NCBI RefSeq assembly: GCF_003555545.1
Contig: NZ_CP032157.1
Coordinates: forward strand, 2,298,546 to 2,362,545
Direction: 5' to 3'
DNA: 64,000 nt
From: Paraflavitalea soli
GTDB taxonomy: Bacteria; Bacteroidota; Bacteroidia; Chitinophagales; Chitinophagaceae
Part shown: positions 16,339 to 24,907 of the stretch, piece by piece
Layout of the letters: every line of letters begins with the position of its first letter
Position numbering within the stretch: position 1 is the first letter of the stretch
The notes under the pieces: model-generated
The model's input: the letters and a program-made list of their open reading frames with translations, nothing else
Database searches by the model: none
Told to the model about the DNA's origin: nothing
Translations under genes and position numbers: made by a program

Positions 16339-17529
16339 CTACTTAAACCTTATATTCAGCGATATGCTATTAGCATTCAGATCATTGCTTCTTGTATAAT
16401 GTCCATAGCGCAACTCCAGCATATTGAAGTGCTGCATGCCGAATACGCCTTTGGGAGGCGCCAGGCGGATGCCTGCTCCCAGGAAATTACTGTTGAACTT
16501 CGACAGGTCGTAATTACTGGTATAATAAGTATCAGAACCCGTGTGTTGTCCATAGGGCGCAAAATACTTAACAGCCGACTGATTATAGAACCGGTAAAAA
16601 GGGCTGACAGAAAGGAAGGGAGTGATCTTCACCGGTACTTCTATATTGGCTGTATGCGAGGTGATACCCCAGTCATCCTTATAAAAACGATAGTAGGTCC
16701 TGATGATGATGCGGTCACCTAAAAAGTAATTGGCCCTGAAGCCAAGAGGAATCTTAAAACGACTATCGGGCAATTTCTCCTGGTGCACCGTGCCATCATT
16801 GAAATACACCCGGTAAAAAGGCAGGCTCAGAAAGCCTTGTTGGTGCACCAGGTCAGCCAGCAACATTACCTGCAGGTTTTTGTTGATGACCTGCGACCAG
16901 GACAGTGATCCGGCAATGGTGGTGCGGTTATCACTCCCATAGCTATTCTCGTCACTGCCGCCGCCGGGCCTTAATTCTGTGGGCGTCACCAGTTTTACCT
17001 GGTCAAAGTATCCCTGCAGCCGGGCGGAAAACTCCCCGTTCCTGTCCCTGGTCTTTTTAGCAAACCCCACATTCACTCCGAAGGACTGGTAATCAAATTC
17101 GGAAGACGAAGAAGCCCCCAGGCTAAAAGTGGTGCCTTTTTTTTCATTCTCTACACTCCAGGTAAGTGAAGGATAGATACGGGTATCGGAATAAGAAGCC
17201 GATGAATTGGCTTTCAGATCCACTTTATCGGAGGAGGCCGATGAATAATGATCGATACCTACTTCCAGACCAAATGTGTGTTTACGCAGTTTACGATCGT
17301 ACTTAGACAACTTAATATCAAATACATTGGCGATATCTGTTAGCTTTTGTGTACCAATACCGCCGGTCACAGCGGCATGATCGCCTGTTTGTCCGTAGTA
17401 GCTGGACACCAGGTTTATTTCTTCTATCTTCAGTTTCCTGGCCTCAAACCCCGTAGTATCAGGCGCCTGCTGTGTGTATCCTTTCAGCAGGGCAAGTATT
17501 CCCAGGACCGTTAAAAACACCTGTTTCAT
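16339..17529 (-). CDS. DUF3570 outer-membrane beta-barrel protein
   Basis: A 396-residue protein whose N-terminus is a signal peptide (MKQVFLTVLGILALLKG). The rest alternates polar and hydrophobic residues in many aromatic-ended strands and finishes with SLNIRFK, an outer-membrane barrel end. It matches the DUF3570 family by pattern and by its partners. I start at 17529 and not at an upstream in-frame ATG (17598), because that extension has no signal character and overlaps the DUF4266 gene. DUF3570, DUF4266, ApbE and thioredoxin genes travel together in many bacteria, which suggests an envelope redox unit. Its role is unknown. Confidence 0.85.
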   Translation of the reverse strand: MKQVFLTVLGILALLKGYTQQAPDTTGFEARKLKIEEINLVSSYYGQTGDHAAVTGGIGTQKLTDIANVFDIKLSKYDRKLRKHTFGLEVGIDHYSSASSDKVDLKANSSASYSDTRIYPSLTWSVENEKKGTTFSLGASSSSEFDYQSFGVNVGFAKKTRDRNGEFSARLQGYFDQVKLVTPTELRPGGGSDENSYGSDNRTTIAGSLSWSQVINKNLQVMLLADLVHQQGFLSLPFYRVYFNDGTVHQEKLPDSRFKIPLGFRANYFLGDRIIIRTYYRFYKDDWGITSHTANIEVPVKITPFLSVSPFYRFYNQSAVKYFAPYGQHTGSDTYYTSNYDLSKFNSNFLGAGIRLAPPKGVFGMQHFNMLELRYGHYTRSNDLNANSISLNIRFK

Positions 17530-17560
17530 ATTATAACTTTGATCATTAAATAAGGTTAAC

Positions 17561-17779
17561 TCAATTACAGCCGCAGCCGCCGCCACTTTTACCGGCATTG
17601 GCGCCGGAAGCCCCCTCCCGGTAGGATTGGAAATTAAGTTCCGTTTTCTCCACTTTCCGGTTGCCCAGCGTCATCTCTGCATCATTGAGTTTATTTTTCT
17701 GGTACTCCTTTACAGTAGTACAGGAGGCCGCTACTATTACCAGTGCCGCCAGTGCGATTATACTTTTTGTGTTGCTCAT
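17561..17779 (-). CDS. DUF4266 small lipoprotein with C-terminal CxC
   Basis: A 72-residue lipoprotein with a lipobox ending at Cys20 (VIVAASC) and the terminal sequence SGGGCGCN, the DUF4266 hallmark. Residues 55-61 (EGASGAN) resemble the ApbE flavinylation motif, in which SGA is normally followed by Ser/Thr, but an Asn stands at that position. Its ATG overlaps the ApbE stop (four bases), so the two are translationally coupled. It is presumably an envelope partner of the barrel and of ApbE, and possibly a redox or metal carrier through the CxC. Confidence 0.85.
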   Translation of the reverse strand: MSNTKSIIALAALVIVAASCTTVKEYQKNKLNDAEMTLGNRKVEKTELNFQSYREGASGANAGKSGGGCGCN

Positions 17780-18723
17780 TCTAAATGGGTGTTTTTTGAA
17801 GAATAGATCTTATTGTGATCGTCCACGATAATACAACCCAGGTAATCGATCTGGTCAATGAGGTGAAGGCCCGCCTTCACACCCATTACCATTACCGGGG
17901 TCGCCATAGCATCCGCGATCTCTGCATAGGGACTGATGATGGTAACGCTTTTAATGCCCGATACCGGCATCCCGGTTTTGGGGTTGATGGTATGCGAATA
18001 TTTCCTGCCATCTATCAATACATACTTTTCATAATTGCCCGAAGTGGCAATGGCCAGGTTGGAAATATTGAGCCAGGAAAAAGCCGACCGCGCATCATCA
18101 GGATGGGCTATGCCGATGGTCCAGGGCTTATTATCGGCCTGTGTGCCCCAGGTGATCAGATCGCCTGACGCATTTACAATGCCGCTTTGTACCCCTTCTT
18201 TCACCAGTAATGCTTTGGCCATATCGGCTGCATACCCTTTACCAATGCCACCAAACCCTATGCGCATGCCTTTCTCTTTCAGTAACACAGTGCCCGCGGC
18301 TTCGTCGAGCAATACATTCCGGTAATTGATGAGCTTTACCGCCGCCCTGGCAATAAGAGGATCAGGCAACTGCTTCATATTCCTGTCAAAGTTCCACAGG
18401 CGCTTATCTACAGAACCGTAAGTAATATCAAAAGCGCCATCAGTAACCGCGGAGATCTTCAATGACCTTTTGATCAGGGCGAATACTTCCGGGTCCACTT
18501 TTACAGGACTTATACCCGCCTGTTGATTCACCTGGTTGGTTTGACTGTTCTCATCAAAGGTGGTCAGCAGCCTTTCGATGCGCCTGATCTCAGCAATAGC
18601 CATCGCTATTTTTTCACGCGCCCAGGCTTCCGCTGGAGCCACTACAGTGATTTCAAAGTGGTTGCCCATCAGCCGTTCCGATTGCTTATACTCTACCAGC
18701 GCTGTATCAGTGACTATGGCCAT
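17776..18723 (-). CDS. apbE: ApbE-type FAD:protein FMN transferase
   Basis: A 315-residue protein of the ApbE family, which attaches FMN from FAD to Ser/Thr of extracytoplasmic redox proteins. Landmarks are LMGNHFEITVVA, the segment DGAFDITYGSVDKRLW, the glycine-rich GFGGIGKGYAADMA, GIVNASGDLITWG, and YSHTINPKTGMPV with an Asp/Thr-rich end. No signal peptide is evident from this start, although most ApbE proteins are exported. A different start inside the overlap with the thioredoxin gene is possible. It overlaps thioredoxin upstream by 17 bases and DUF4266 downstream by four. Confidence 0.92.
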   Translation of the reverse strand: MAIVTDTALVEYKQSERLMGNHFEITVVAPAEAWAREKIAMAIAEIRRIERLLTTFDENSQTNQVNQQAGISPVKVDPEVFALIKRSLKISAVTDGAFDITYGSVDKRLWNFDRNMKQLPDPLIARAAVKLINYRNVLLDEAAGTVLLKEKGMRIGFGGIGKGYAADMAKALLVKEGVQSGIVNASGDLITWGTQADNKPWTIGIAHPDDARSAFSWLNISNLAIATSGNYEKYVLIDGRKYSHTINPKTGMPVSGIKSVTIISPYAEIADAMATPVMVMGVKAGLHLIDQIDYLGCIIVDDHNKIYSSKNTHLE

Positions 18724-19147
18724 CGCAAAGGGTTTTAACCTGTTCTACAAATTGGTTGCCATCTGTTGGAAGGCCGTCCCATGACCTAACCACCTTCCCT
18801 TCTGCCGTGAGCAGCAGGGTGAAAGGGAATTTGCCCTGCGGATTGTATTGATCCGCCAGTGCTTCATTGTGCTTTTGCTGCTCTTTGGGCAACTGGTTCT
18901 TTTTATTACGGGGAAAATCTGCGTTGACCAATACCAATACGCTGTCTGCCATTTGCGAAAAGGCATTCCCGTCAAATATTTCTTTTCGTAACCGGATACA
19001 GGGACCACACCAGTCGGAGCCGGAAAAATTCAACAGGATCAACCGGTCTTTTTCCTTAGCGATCTTCTTCGCCGATTCAAAATCCGTTTGCCACGCGGCA
19101 GGCGACAGGCCCATGCCGGTGAGCAACATAAGAAAAACAAGTTTCAT
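18707..19147 (-). CDS. Secreted thioredoxin-fold protein
   Basis: A 146-residue protein with an N-terminal signal-like segment (1-18), then a thioredoxin fold with the redox-active SDWCGPC (Cys47/Cys50) and a cis-Pro region (GKFPFTLLL). It would act in the periplasm as a disulfide reductase or isomerase, perhaps keeping the CxC of the DUF4266 lipoprotein reduced. It is first in the four-gene operon. The 233 bases upstream contain no TGA-N6-TCA box and no clear terminator, so this operon seems to lie outside the surrounding regulon. Confidence 0.88.
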   Translation of the reverse strand: MKLVFLMLLTGMGLSPAAWQTDFESAKKIAKEKDRLILLNFSGSDWCGPCIRLRKEIFDGNAFSQMADSVLVLVNADFPRNKKNQLPKEQQKHNEALADQYNPQGKFPFTLLLTAEGKVVRSWDGLPTDGNQFVEQVKTLCDGHSH

Positions 19148-19380
19148 GATGTATTAATTTAGATCAAATCAGGTCAGTTCACCCAATGGGCTACCCATCC
19201 TTTTACAATTGGCAGCTGATCGTTAAAAAAAATAAGCGTTGGTGGTAAAAGCAGGTAGTGATAGCGATAAGGGAAATGATAAAAGGTAAAAATACTCAAG
19301 TTGCAGACCTTGCAAAGCCATTCCCCTTTGTATTAACAACCCGTTTACCAACCTTATGATATTCTTTACAATTGTTGCAT

Positions 19381-21888
19381 TCAGTCAGCTTTTTGTGCCT
19401 GTTTTATTTTATACCGGGTGAACAATTTTACCCCTTCCAGCCAACCGGTAGATACGATAGCCACCCCTATACAGGTTGCCAGCATGGATAAGGAAATGGG
19501 GTGCAGCCTAAACAGGTCACGAACCACAGGGATGTATAAGAGGGCTGCTATGAACAACAGAGTTGCTCCAATGATGAGCGGCACCAGCACATTCCGGTAC
19601 AGAATGGTCTTAAACACCGGGTACACAAAAGACCTGTTGAGCTGCGTTAAAAAGATATTGCAGAACAACAAGGTGATAAAGATCACGGTGCGTACAGTAG
19701 GTTCTGTTTCCCCTGCCTGTAAATAATAATAGCCAAGGCCCAGGCATCCGGTCGTAATGGCCAATCCCTGCAGGATGCTCAACACCAATTGCCGGAAGGA
19801 AAGAAAGGTATAGCTGATCTTCCTGGGCGGCCTTGTCATAGTTCCCTCTTCCACGGGCTCGTTTTCATAAATGATCGAGCAGGTAGGTCCCATGATGAGC
19901 TCCAGGAAAATAACATGCAGCGGCGAAAAGATGTCGGTAAACTTCCACAGCAACAAAGGCAGCAACACTATGAGTATGATGGGAATATGGATGGAGATGA
20001 TGTACTGAATGGCTTTCTTGAGGTTGTCATAGATCTTCCGGCCAAGCGCAACGGCCTCAGTCATACTACTCAGGTCATCATCGGCCAATATTAAGGAGGC
20101 CGCATTCCGAGCCACTTCACTGCCACGCTTACCCATGGCCACACCAATATGGGCTGCTTTCAGGGCAGGGGCGTCATTCACACCATCGCCTGTCATAGCT
20201 ACAATTTCACCGGCAGCTTTGAGCGCATTCACCACCTTTAATTTGGCTTCGGGAAACATCCGTACAAACATGTTTGTGTCCTTAGCCCGCTGTTGAAGCA
20301 CCTCTTCCGGCATGTCCATTACCTCATGACCCGTAAGCAGTGCTCCTTTGGTATCCAGGCCTGCCTGTGCCGCTATGGCCAGGGCTGTTTCAGCATAGTC
20401 ACCGGTGATCATCTTTACGGCAATACCTGCTGCCAGGAAACTACGGATGGTTGCCGGTGTACTGGCCCTGACAGGGTCTTCAAAAGCAACCAGCCCGAGG
20501 AAGTCAAAAGTAAAATCTTCCTGCGATGCCGGCCATTCCTTATACCCGCCAGCTGCTTTTGCCACTGCCAGTACGCGGTATCCTTTACGTGCATACGCCG
20601 TACTTTGGGCCAGGTATGCTGCTTTCTTATTGGGAGGCAGGCTACTGTTGCGCAAAACAGCTTCTGGCGCGCCCTTGGCAGCGATCACCGTACGGCCGGC
20701 CGCATTCCTGAACACATGGGTCATCATGGGTGGTGCACCATCCAGGGGATATTCATGCACCTGCCGGAAAAGTGGTCGCAGGTCGGTGGTGGCAGTCCGT
20801 GCATATAATGCGTGGATCGCTTTTTCCATGGGGTCAAAGGGTGCTGTTTCGCTGGACCACATAGCATATTCCAACAATTCCAGCGGCAAAGAAGTATGAT
20901 CACGTAATGCAATGGAACAATCATCCGCGGCATTGAACAGGTACACGATCTCCATTTTATTCTGGGTCAATGTTCCTGTTTTATCTACACAGATCACCGT
21001 AGCCGCCCCCAGGGTTTCCACATACTGGGGCTGTTTTACAATGATATTTTTCTTCAATAGCCGGAAAGCGCCCAGGGCCTGGAAAGTGCTGAAAGCTACC
21101 GGTATTTCTTCGGGCAATATGCTCATGGCCAGGGTAAGCCCCTGTAAGAAAGCCTGGTTAAAACTACCGGACAGGTACAGGTTGAACCCCACCACAATAA
21201 CAAAGGCGATAATACCGACGATCACCATTTTCCGCACAAAATCATGTATCTGCTGCTGCAGGGGTGTTTTCTGAACACTTACCGCGCTCAATGATTGACC
21301 GATCTGTCCAAACCTGGTTTGCCGGCCCACTGCCGTCACTTTCATCCTGCCACCGCCCGATGTCACCAGCGTACCTTTGTACACTGCATTATCGGCTGCC
21401 GCTGATTTCGCAATAGCAAAGGGCTCGCCCGTAAGGGTAGACTCATTTACCGTGAGGTCATTCGATAAGAGGATGCTTCCATCTGCCTGTACGATGATCC
21501 CTTCCTCCAGGATCACGATATCACCCACCACTATGTCCTCAGCAGGTATCGATACCACTACCCCATCGCGCAGTACCTTTGCCCTTGGCGCCGCCAGTTT
21601 ATTGAGCGCCTGCACCGCGCTGGTGCTGCGGTAATCCTGGAATAGTGAAATGCCACTTACCAATAGCAAGGCTATCAGCATGATGAAACCATCCTGCAAC
21701 TGCCCCAATGTAAAATAAATAACACAGGTTACCAGCAATAGCAGGAACATCGGTTCTTTCACGATACCCCATAAAACCGCTCCAAAAACGGAACTATTCT
21801 CTCGTTCTGCGATATTGCTGCCATATTGCCGCCTGCTTTCCTGTACCTGCATGGCGGTAAGCCCCTGTTCAATGACTGTAAGCTCCAT
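19381..21888 (-). CDS. Ca2+-type cation-transporting P-type ATPase
   Basis: An 835-residue P2-type ATPase. It has the N-terminal cation ATPase domain, TGEP, the membrane motif ILPEEIPVAF (near residue 258, corresponding to PEGLP of calcium pumps), DKTGTLTQNKM (near 298), GDGVNDAPAL, and a C-terminal bundle of six helices. The family moves Ca2+ or Mn2+ out of the cytoplasm; the variant PEEIP leaves the ion uncertain. It is monocistronic as far as can be seen, with a 12-bp palindrome (ACATAGCTATGT, 21907-21918) just upstream, and no FNR-type box. Confidence 0.9.
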   Translation of the reverse strand: MELTVIEQGLTAMQVQESRRQYGSNIAERENSSVFGAVLWGIVKEPMFLLLLVTCVIYFTLGQLQDGFIMLIALLLVSGISLFQDYRSTSAVQALNKLAAPRAKVLRDGVVVSIPAEDIVVGDIVILEEGIIVQADGSILLSNDLTVNESTLTGEPFAIAKSAAADNAVYKGTLVTSGGGRMKVTAVGRQTRFGQIGQSLSAVSVQKTPLQQQIHDFVRKMVIVGIIAFVIVVGFNLYLSGSFNQAFLQGLTLAMSILPEEIPVAFSTFQALGAFRLLKKNIIVKQPQYVETLGAATVICVDKTGTLTQNKMEIVYLFNAADDCSIALRDHTSLPLELLEYAMWSSETAPFDPMEKAIHALYARTATTDLRPLFRQVHEYPLDGAPPMMTHVFRNAAGRTVIAAKGAPEAVLRNSSLPPNKKAAYLAQSTAYARKGYRVLAVAKAAGGYKEWPASQEDFTFDFLGLVAFEDPVRASTPATIRSFLAAGIAVKMITGDYAETALAIAAQAGLDTKGALLTGHEVMDMPEEVLQQRAKDTNMFVRMFPEAKLKVVNALKAAGEIVAMTGDGVNDAPALKAAHIGVAMGKRGSEVARNAASLILADDDLSSMTEAVALGRKIYDNLKKAIQYIISIHIPIILIVLLPLLLWKFTDIFSPLHVIFLELIMGPTCSIIYENEPVEEGTMTRPPRKISYTFLSFRQLVLSILQGLAITTGCLGLGYYYLQAGETEPTVRTVIFITLLFCNIFLTQLNRSFVYPVFKTILYRNVLVPLIIGATLLFIAALLYIPVVRDLFRLHPISLSMLATCIGVAIVSTGWLEGVKLFTRYKIKQAQKAD

Positions 21889-21938
21889 GTAAACAAGTTA
21901 AATAAAACATAGCTATGTCTAAAGATCAATTGGGATGA

Positions 21939-22319
21939 CTATACCCTTGGAGGCTGGAAGATAGCAGCGGTTGCTAAGGAAAGGGGGACAATCTCATTTA
22001 CAATCGGTTGTAACACAGGCCTGTAAGCCGGTGCGCTAAAATCTATTGTGGGAACAACGGGTACAACAGAAGGAGCGTTGAGACAAAAAGTATCGGGGGT
22101 AGTTTTAAAAGGCAGTTGCATATCCTGGGCATAATCTGCATCAAAGGGCTGTGCATCTATATAATGCATCTTAAAAAATGATCCCAGGGTAATATAAGGG
22201 CTCTCCTGCTTGTGTTTTATATAGTGGGTTACCAGTAGTGGCAGCTTCAGTACCTGACAGGCATTCGTAGCGCCAAACAGGTATACGGCCATCAACAATA
22301 TTGCTGCCTTCTCTTTCAC
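21939..22319 (-). CDS. Exported hypothetical protein
   Basis: A 126-residue protein with a signal-like N-terminus (1-20, ending at a Cys that could be lipidated) and a region rich in His, Lys and Asp: THYIKHKQESPYI, then a Met-His-Tyr segment, then DADYAQDMQLPFKT. Similar HY...H...DxD...LPFK patterns occur in small uncharacterised Bacteroidota proteins. The His and Asp content hints at metal binding. It follows the 79-residue gene by 13 bases and precedes the ATPase by 50, so the three may be one transcript. Confidence 0.6.
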   Translation of the reverse strand: MKEKAAILLMAVYLFGATNACQVLKLPLLVTHYIKHKQESPYITLGSFFKMHYIDAQPFDADYAQDMQLPFKTTPDTFCLNAPSVVPVVPTIDFSAPAYRPVLQPIVNEIVPLSLATAAIFQPPRV

Positions 22320-22332
22320 CTCGTAAAGTTAT

Positions 22333-22572
22333 TTAAAAATTGGTTAAGTAAAAGCTAATGCAAATTTGTAAATCAAGGAAAAGCGTTGCAGCGCGCATAT
22401 CATGAAAAACAATGTTAAGTATAATGAACAAACCCATTAATAAGGATATATAGGCCCATTGCCAATACGAACCGCCAAAACCTTTTTTTAATTTTCCGGC
22501 AGGTTTTTTACGATTGAAGTAACTCCCCAACAGAATGCCTGCCACGGCCAGCCCAAGGCTGAGTTTACTCAT
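22333..22572 (-). CDS. Small membrane protein, unknown
   Basis: A 79-residue protein starting MSKLSLGLAVAG. It has two hydrophobic segments (about 4-19 and 34-55) separated by a basic loop (NRKKPAGKLKKGFGG). The basic loop predicts that the loop faces the cytoplasm. No family is recognised. It is divergent from the persulfide dioxygenase gene, whose operator at 22.58 kb starts ten bases upstream of this start codon, so a bound regulator could also affect this gene. Confidence 0.5.
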   Translation of the reverse strand: MSKLSLGLAVAGILLGSYFNRKKPAGKLKKGFGGSYWQWAYISLLMGLFIILNIVFHDMRAATLFLDLQICISFYLTNF

Positions 22573-22581
22573 ACCGGAAAA

Positions 22582-22646
22582 TGAGGCCTCTCATACTTGT
22601 ATGTAACTTAAGGCACTTATAGACTGTAGGCTGTAGCTCATCTTTG
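22582..22646 (+). promoter_or_regulatory. CRP/FNR-type box plus -7 element (class I) for MBL-rhodanese
   Basis: The fully palindromic operator TGAGgcctCTCA (22582-22593) and the -7 element CATCTTTG (22639-22646, five of six matches) are exactly 58.5 nt apart. This box uses G at the fourth half-site position, showing that only TGA/TCA is constant. Confidence 0.65.
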
Positions 22647-22684
22647 TGCGAACAAACCCCACGCTTACTCAAAAAATAATGCAT

Positions 22685-24106
22685 ATGAAAGTTGAACAGA
22701 TCTATACGGGATGCCTTGCGGAAGCAGCTTATTATATCGAAAGCAATGGCGAAGCGGCCATTATCGATCCCTTGCGGGAAACACAGCCTTATATAGACCG
22801 GGCAGCACGCAATGGCGCTACCATTAAATACATTCTGGAAACCCATTTTCATGCCGACTTTGTAAGCGGCCATCAGGAACTGGCGGCGAAAACAGGCGCA
22901 ACCATTGTATTTGGTCCTACTGCCACACCAGGCTATGATGCACATGTGGCACAGGATGGTGAAGTATTAAAATTAGGTAATGTGACCATTAAGGTATTGC
23001 ACACGCCCGGCCATACGATGGAGTCTGCCACCTATTTATTGCAGGATGAAAACGGCAAGGATCACGCCATCTTTACAGGTGATACTTTGTTCATTGGAGA
23101 TGTTGGCCGGCCAGACCTCGTACAAAAATTGAAGGCGGAGATCACACCCGAACTGCTGGCCGGACTGTTGTATGATTCACTGCGCCAGAAGATCATGCCA
23201 TTGGCGGATGACATTATAATATATCCAGGCCATGGGGCCGGCAGTGCCTGCGGTAAGCATATGAGCAAGGAAACAACTGATACCCTGCGCAATCAGAAGA
23301 CATTCAACTATGCCTTACGCACAGACATGACACGCGATGAGTTCATCAAAGAAGTGACAACAGGTCTGGTAGCTCCACCTCAATATTTTCCATACAATGT
23401 GCTGATGAATGTACAAGGCGGCATGCCTGATATTGAAGAGGTGATCAAAAGAGGTACCATGCCTTTACCGCCTGCGGAGTTTCAACTGGTATGGGATCAC
23501 GAGGAGGCGCTGGTGATCGATACCAGACGTAAAGAGGCTTATGCAAACAGCTTTATACCAGGCTCCATTTTCATTGGGCTCGACGACAATTTCGCTCCCT
23601 GGGTAGGCACTCTGGTCTCCAACCTCAGGCAGCCGATCTTACTGGTGGCCGATGAGGACCGGGTGGAAGAAGCCGTAGTAAGACTTTCAAGAGTAGGATA
23701 TGACAACTCTATTGGTTACCTGAAAGGCGGTATCTGTGCCTGGAAAGAAGCCGGTTATAGAACGGATAGTGTAGAGGAAGTAAGCCCTGATGTATTTGCC
23801 AGCCTGTACAGGGTTGACAAGCAGATCAACCTGCTCGATGTAAGGCGCGAAAGCGAATACCGTACACAGCACCTGGAAGGGGCCGTCAGTTTTCCGCTGG
23901 ACTTTATTAACCAGCACATGAGTGAGTTGGACAAAAGCAAAGAATATTACCTGCACTGCGCAGGAGGTTACCGGTCTTTGATCACAGCGTCCATACTGCA
24001 ATCGAGGGGGTATAACCGGATCGTAAATATTAAGGACGGGTTTAAAGGACTTGTTGGAACTGGTTTGCCCCTGACCGCATTTGAAGAACAAAGATCAATG
24101 CTTTAG
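22685..24106 (+). CDS. Persulfide dioxygenase-like MBL fold with two rhodanese domains
   Basis: A 473-residue protein. The metallo-beta-lactamase domain (about 1-240) has the metal motif His54-x-His56-x-Asp58 and His63, then TPGHTMES and IYPGHGAGS, typical of ETHE1-like persulfide dioxygenases that oxidise glutathione or thiol persulfides to sulfite. Two rhodanese domains follow. The first has VADEDRVEEA where the active Cys loop should be, so it is inactive. The second has CAGGYRS with Cys425. I start at 22685 (MKVEQIYTG); two upstream in-frame ATGs exist, and 22679 is nearly equivalent. It is controlled by a class I box. With TauE/DUF1634 downstream it suggests sulfide detoxification and sulfite export. 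Confidence 0.9.
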   Translation: MKVEQIYTGCLAEAAYYIESNGEAAIIDPLRETQPYIDRAARNGATIKYILETHFHADFVSGHQELAAKTGATIVFGPTATPGYDAHVAQDGEVLKLGNVTIKVLHTPGHTMESATYLLQDENGKDHAIFTGDTLFIGDVGRPDLVQKLKAEITPELLAGLLYDSLRQKIMPLADDIIIYPGHGAGSACGKHMSKETTDTLRNQKTFNYALRTDMTRDEFIKEVTTGLVAPPQYFPYNVLMNVQGGMPDIEEVIKRGTMPLPPAEFQLVWDHEEALVIDTRRKEAYANSFIPGSIFIGLDDNFAPWVGTLVSNLRQPILLVADEDRVEEAVVRLSRVGYDNSIGYLKGGICAWKEAGYRTDSVEEVSPDVFASLYRVDKQINLLDVRRESEYRTQHLEGAVSFPLDFINQHMSELDKSKEYYLHCAGGYRSLITASILQSRGYNRIVNIKDGFKGLVGTGLPLTAFEEQRSML

Positions 24107-24529
24107 CAAACATCTACACCCTTTCTGTTACTTATTGGCTGATCAAGCGGAACCCCCGAAATACTTTGCGATGATGAAGAAGCTCAATAAGGTAAACCGG
24201 CCTTTGCCAACCCAATTGCCTCTCTATCAGCACAATAAGAACATACTGTTTTTTCAGGAGGTATGAACAAGTGGTTACAGGAAGGTAACATAGTGGTTTC
24301 CTGATCGTTTGAAATTTTAATTCAAACATATTCCCAAAGGGCGGTTCCGGAGAACTGCCCTTTTTGACTTTTTTTGTTTGGTATCTAATGACAAACACAG
24401 GAATGCCATCATTTTTCATAGCAGGGTATGATTACGGTCATTCGTTTTATCTTCCTTAACCTTCAACTTTGACTCTATATCAAAGACGAAACAACTGTAT
24501 ACGCCGCTATTTTAAGCCTGTGCTTACTT
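24107..24529. other. Gene-free stretch of about 420 bases
   Basis: It lies between convergent genes. It holds one terminator hairpin (24339-24360) and a 31-codon reading frame (24171-24266) that has no recognisable features. No FNR-type box, repeat or RNA gene was seen. Confidence 0.6.
24339..24372 (+). terminator. Rho-independent terminator
   Basis: GGGCGGTTC (24339-24347), loop cgga, and GAACTGCCC (24352-24360) form a nine-pair stem with one G-T pair. T runs follow at 24361-24365 and 24369-24375. It lies about 230 bases after the persulfide dioxygenase stop. Confidence 0.75.
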
Positions 24530-24904
24530 TTACAATAAACTGATGATGATTACTGCCAATACAAAAAGCGTGATAAAGGTGTAGAGCAGGTCCTTTTCAA
24601 GCACAAAACCTACCACGGAAAATAATACTCTGGCGATAGGCGTTGCGATCAATACCAGGATGCCCAGTTGGATAAGGGCCCTGCCCCGGCCCTCCATGGC
24701 ATTCTTCCATATTGCTGCTATTTGGGTCAATCTTTTGGGTTCGCCTTCAAAAACATGATAAGCAGGTCTTCCCGCACCGTGCTGCCAAAGATAAATGGAT
24801 GCGCCTGCCGCTACTATAAGCGCAGCAATCAATACGCCATACCGCAGCAGGCTGCCCATGATAGACTCTATATTTTTATCGGATATATGCTTACTGTTAT
24901 TCAT
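24530..24904 (-). CDS. DUF1634 membrane protein
   Basis: A 124-residue protein with three predicted helices (about 16-38, 61-82, 98-121) and a DUF1634-like sequence (ESIMGSLLRYGVLIAA). DUF1634 genes almost always follow a TauE/SafE exporter gene, as here with only three bases between. It is presumably a subunit or partner of that transporter. The substrate is not shown by sequence. Confidence 0.85.
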   Translation of the reverse strand: MNNSKHISDKNIESIMGSLLRYGVLIAALIVAAGASIYLWQHGAGRPAYHVFEGEPKRLTQIAAIWKNAMEGRGRALIQLGILVLIATPIARVLFSVVGFVLEKDLLYTFITLFVLAVIIISLL

Positions 24905-24907
24905 AGT

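Noticed and set aside
19148-19380. FNR-type box upstream of the thioredoxin-ApbE operon
   Set aside because: TGATTTGATC on the minus strand has the wrong internal spacing and there is no octamer at either standard distance.
24171-24266. 31-codon open frame
   Set aside because: It has no signal, helix or conserved feature and lies before a terminator; probably chance.
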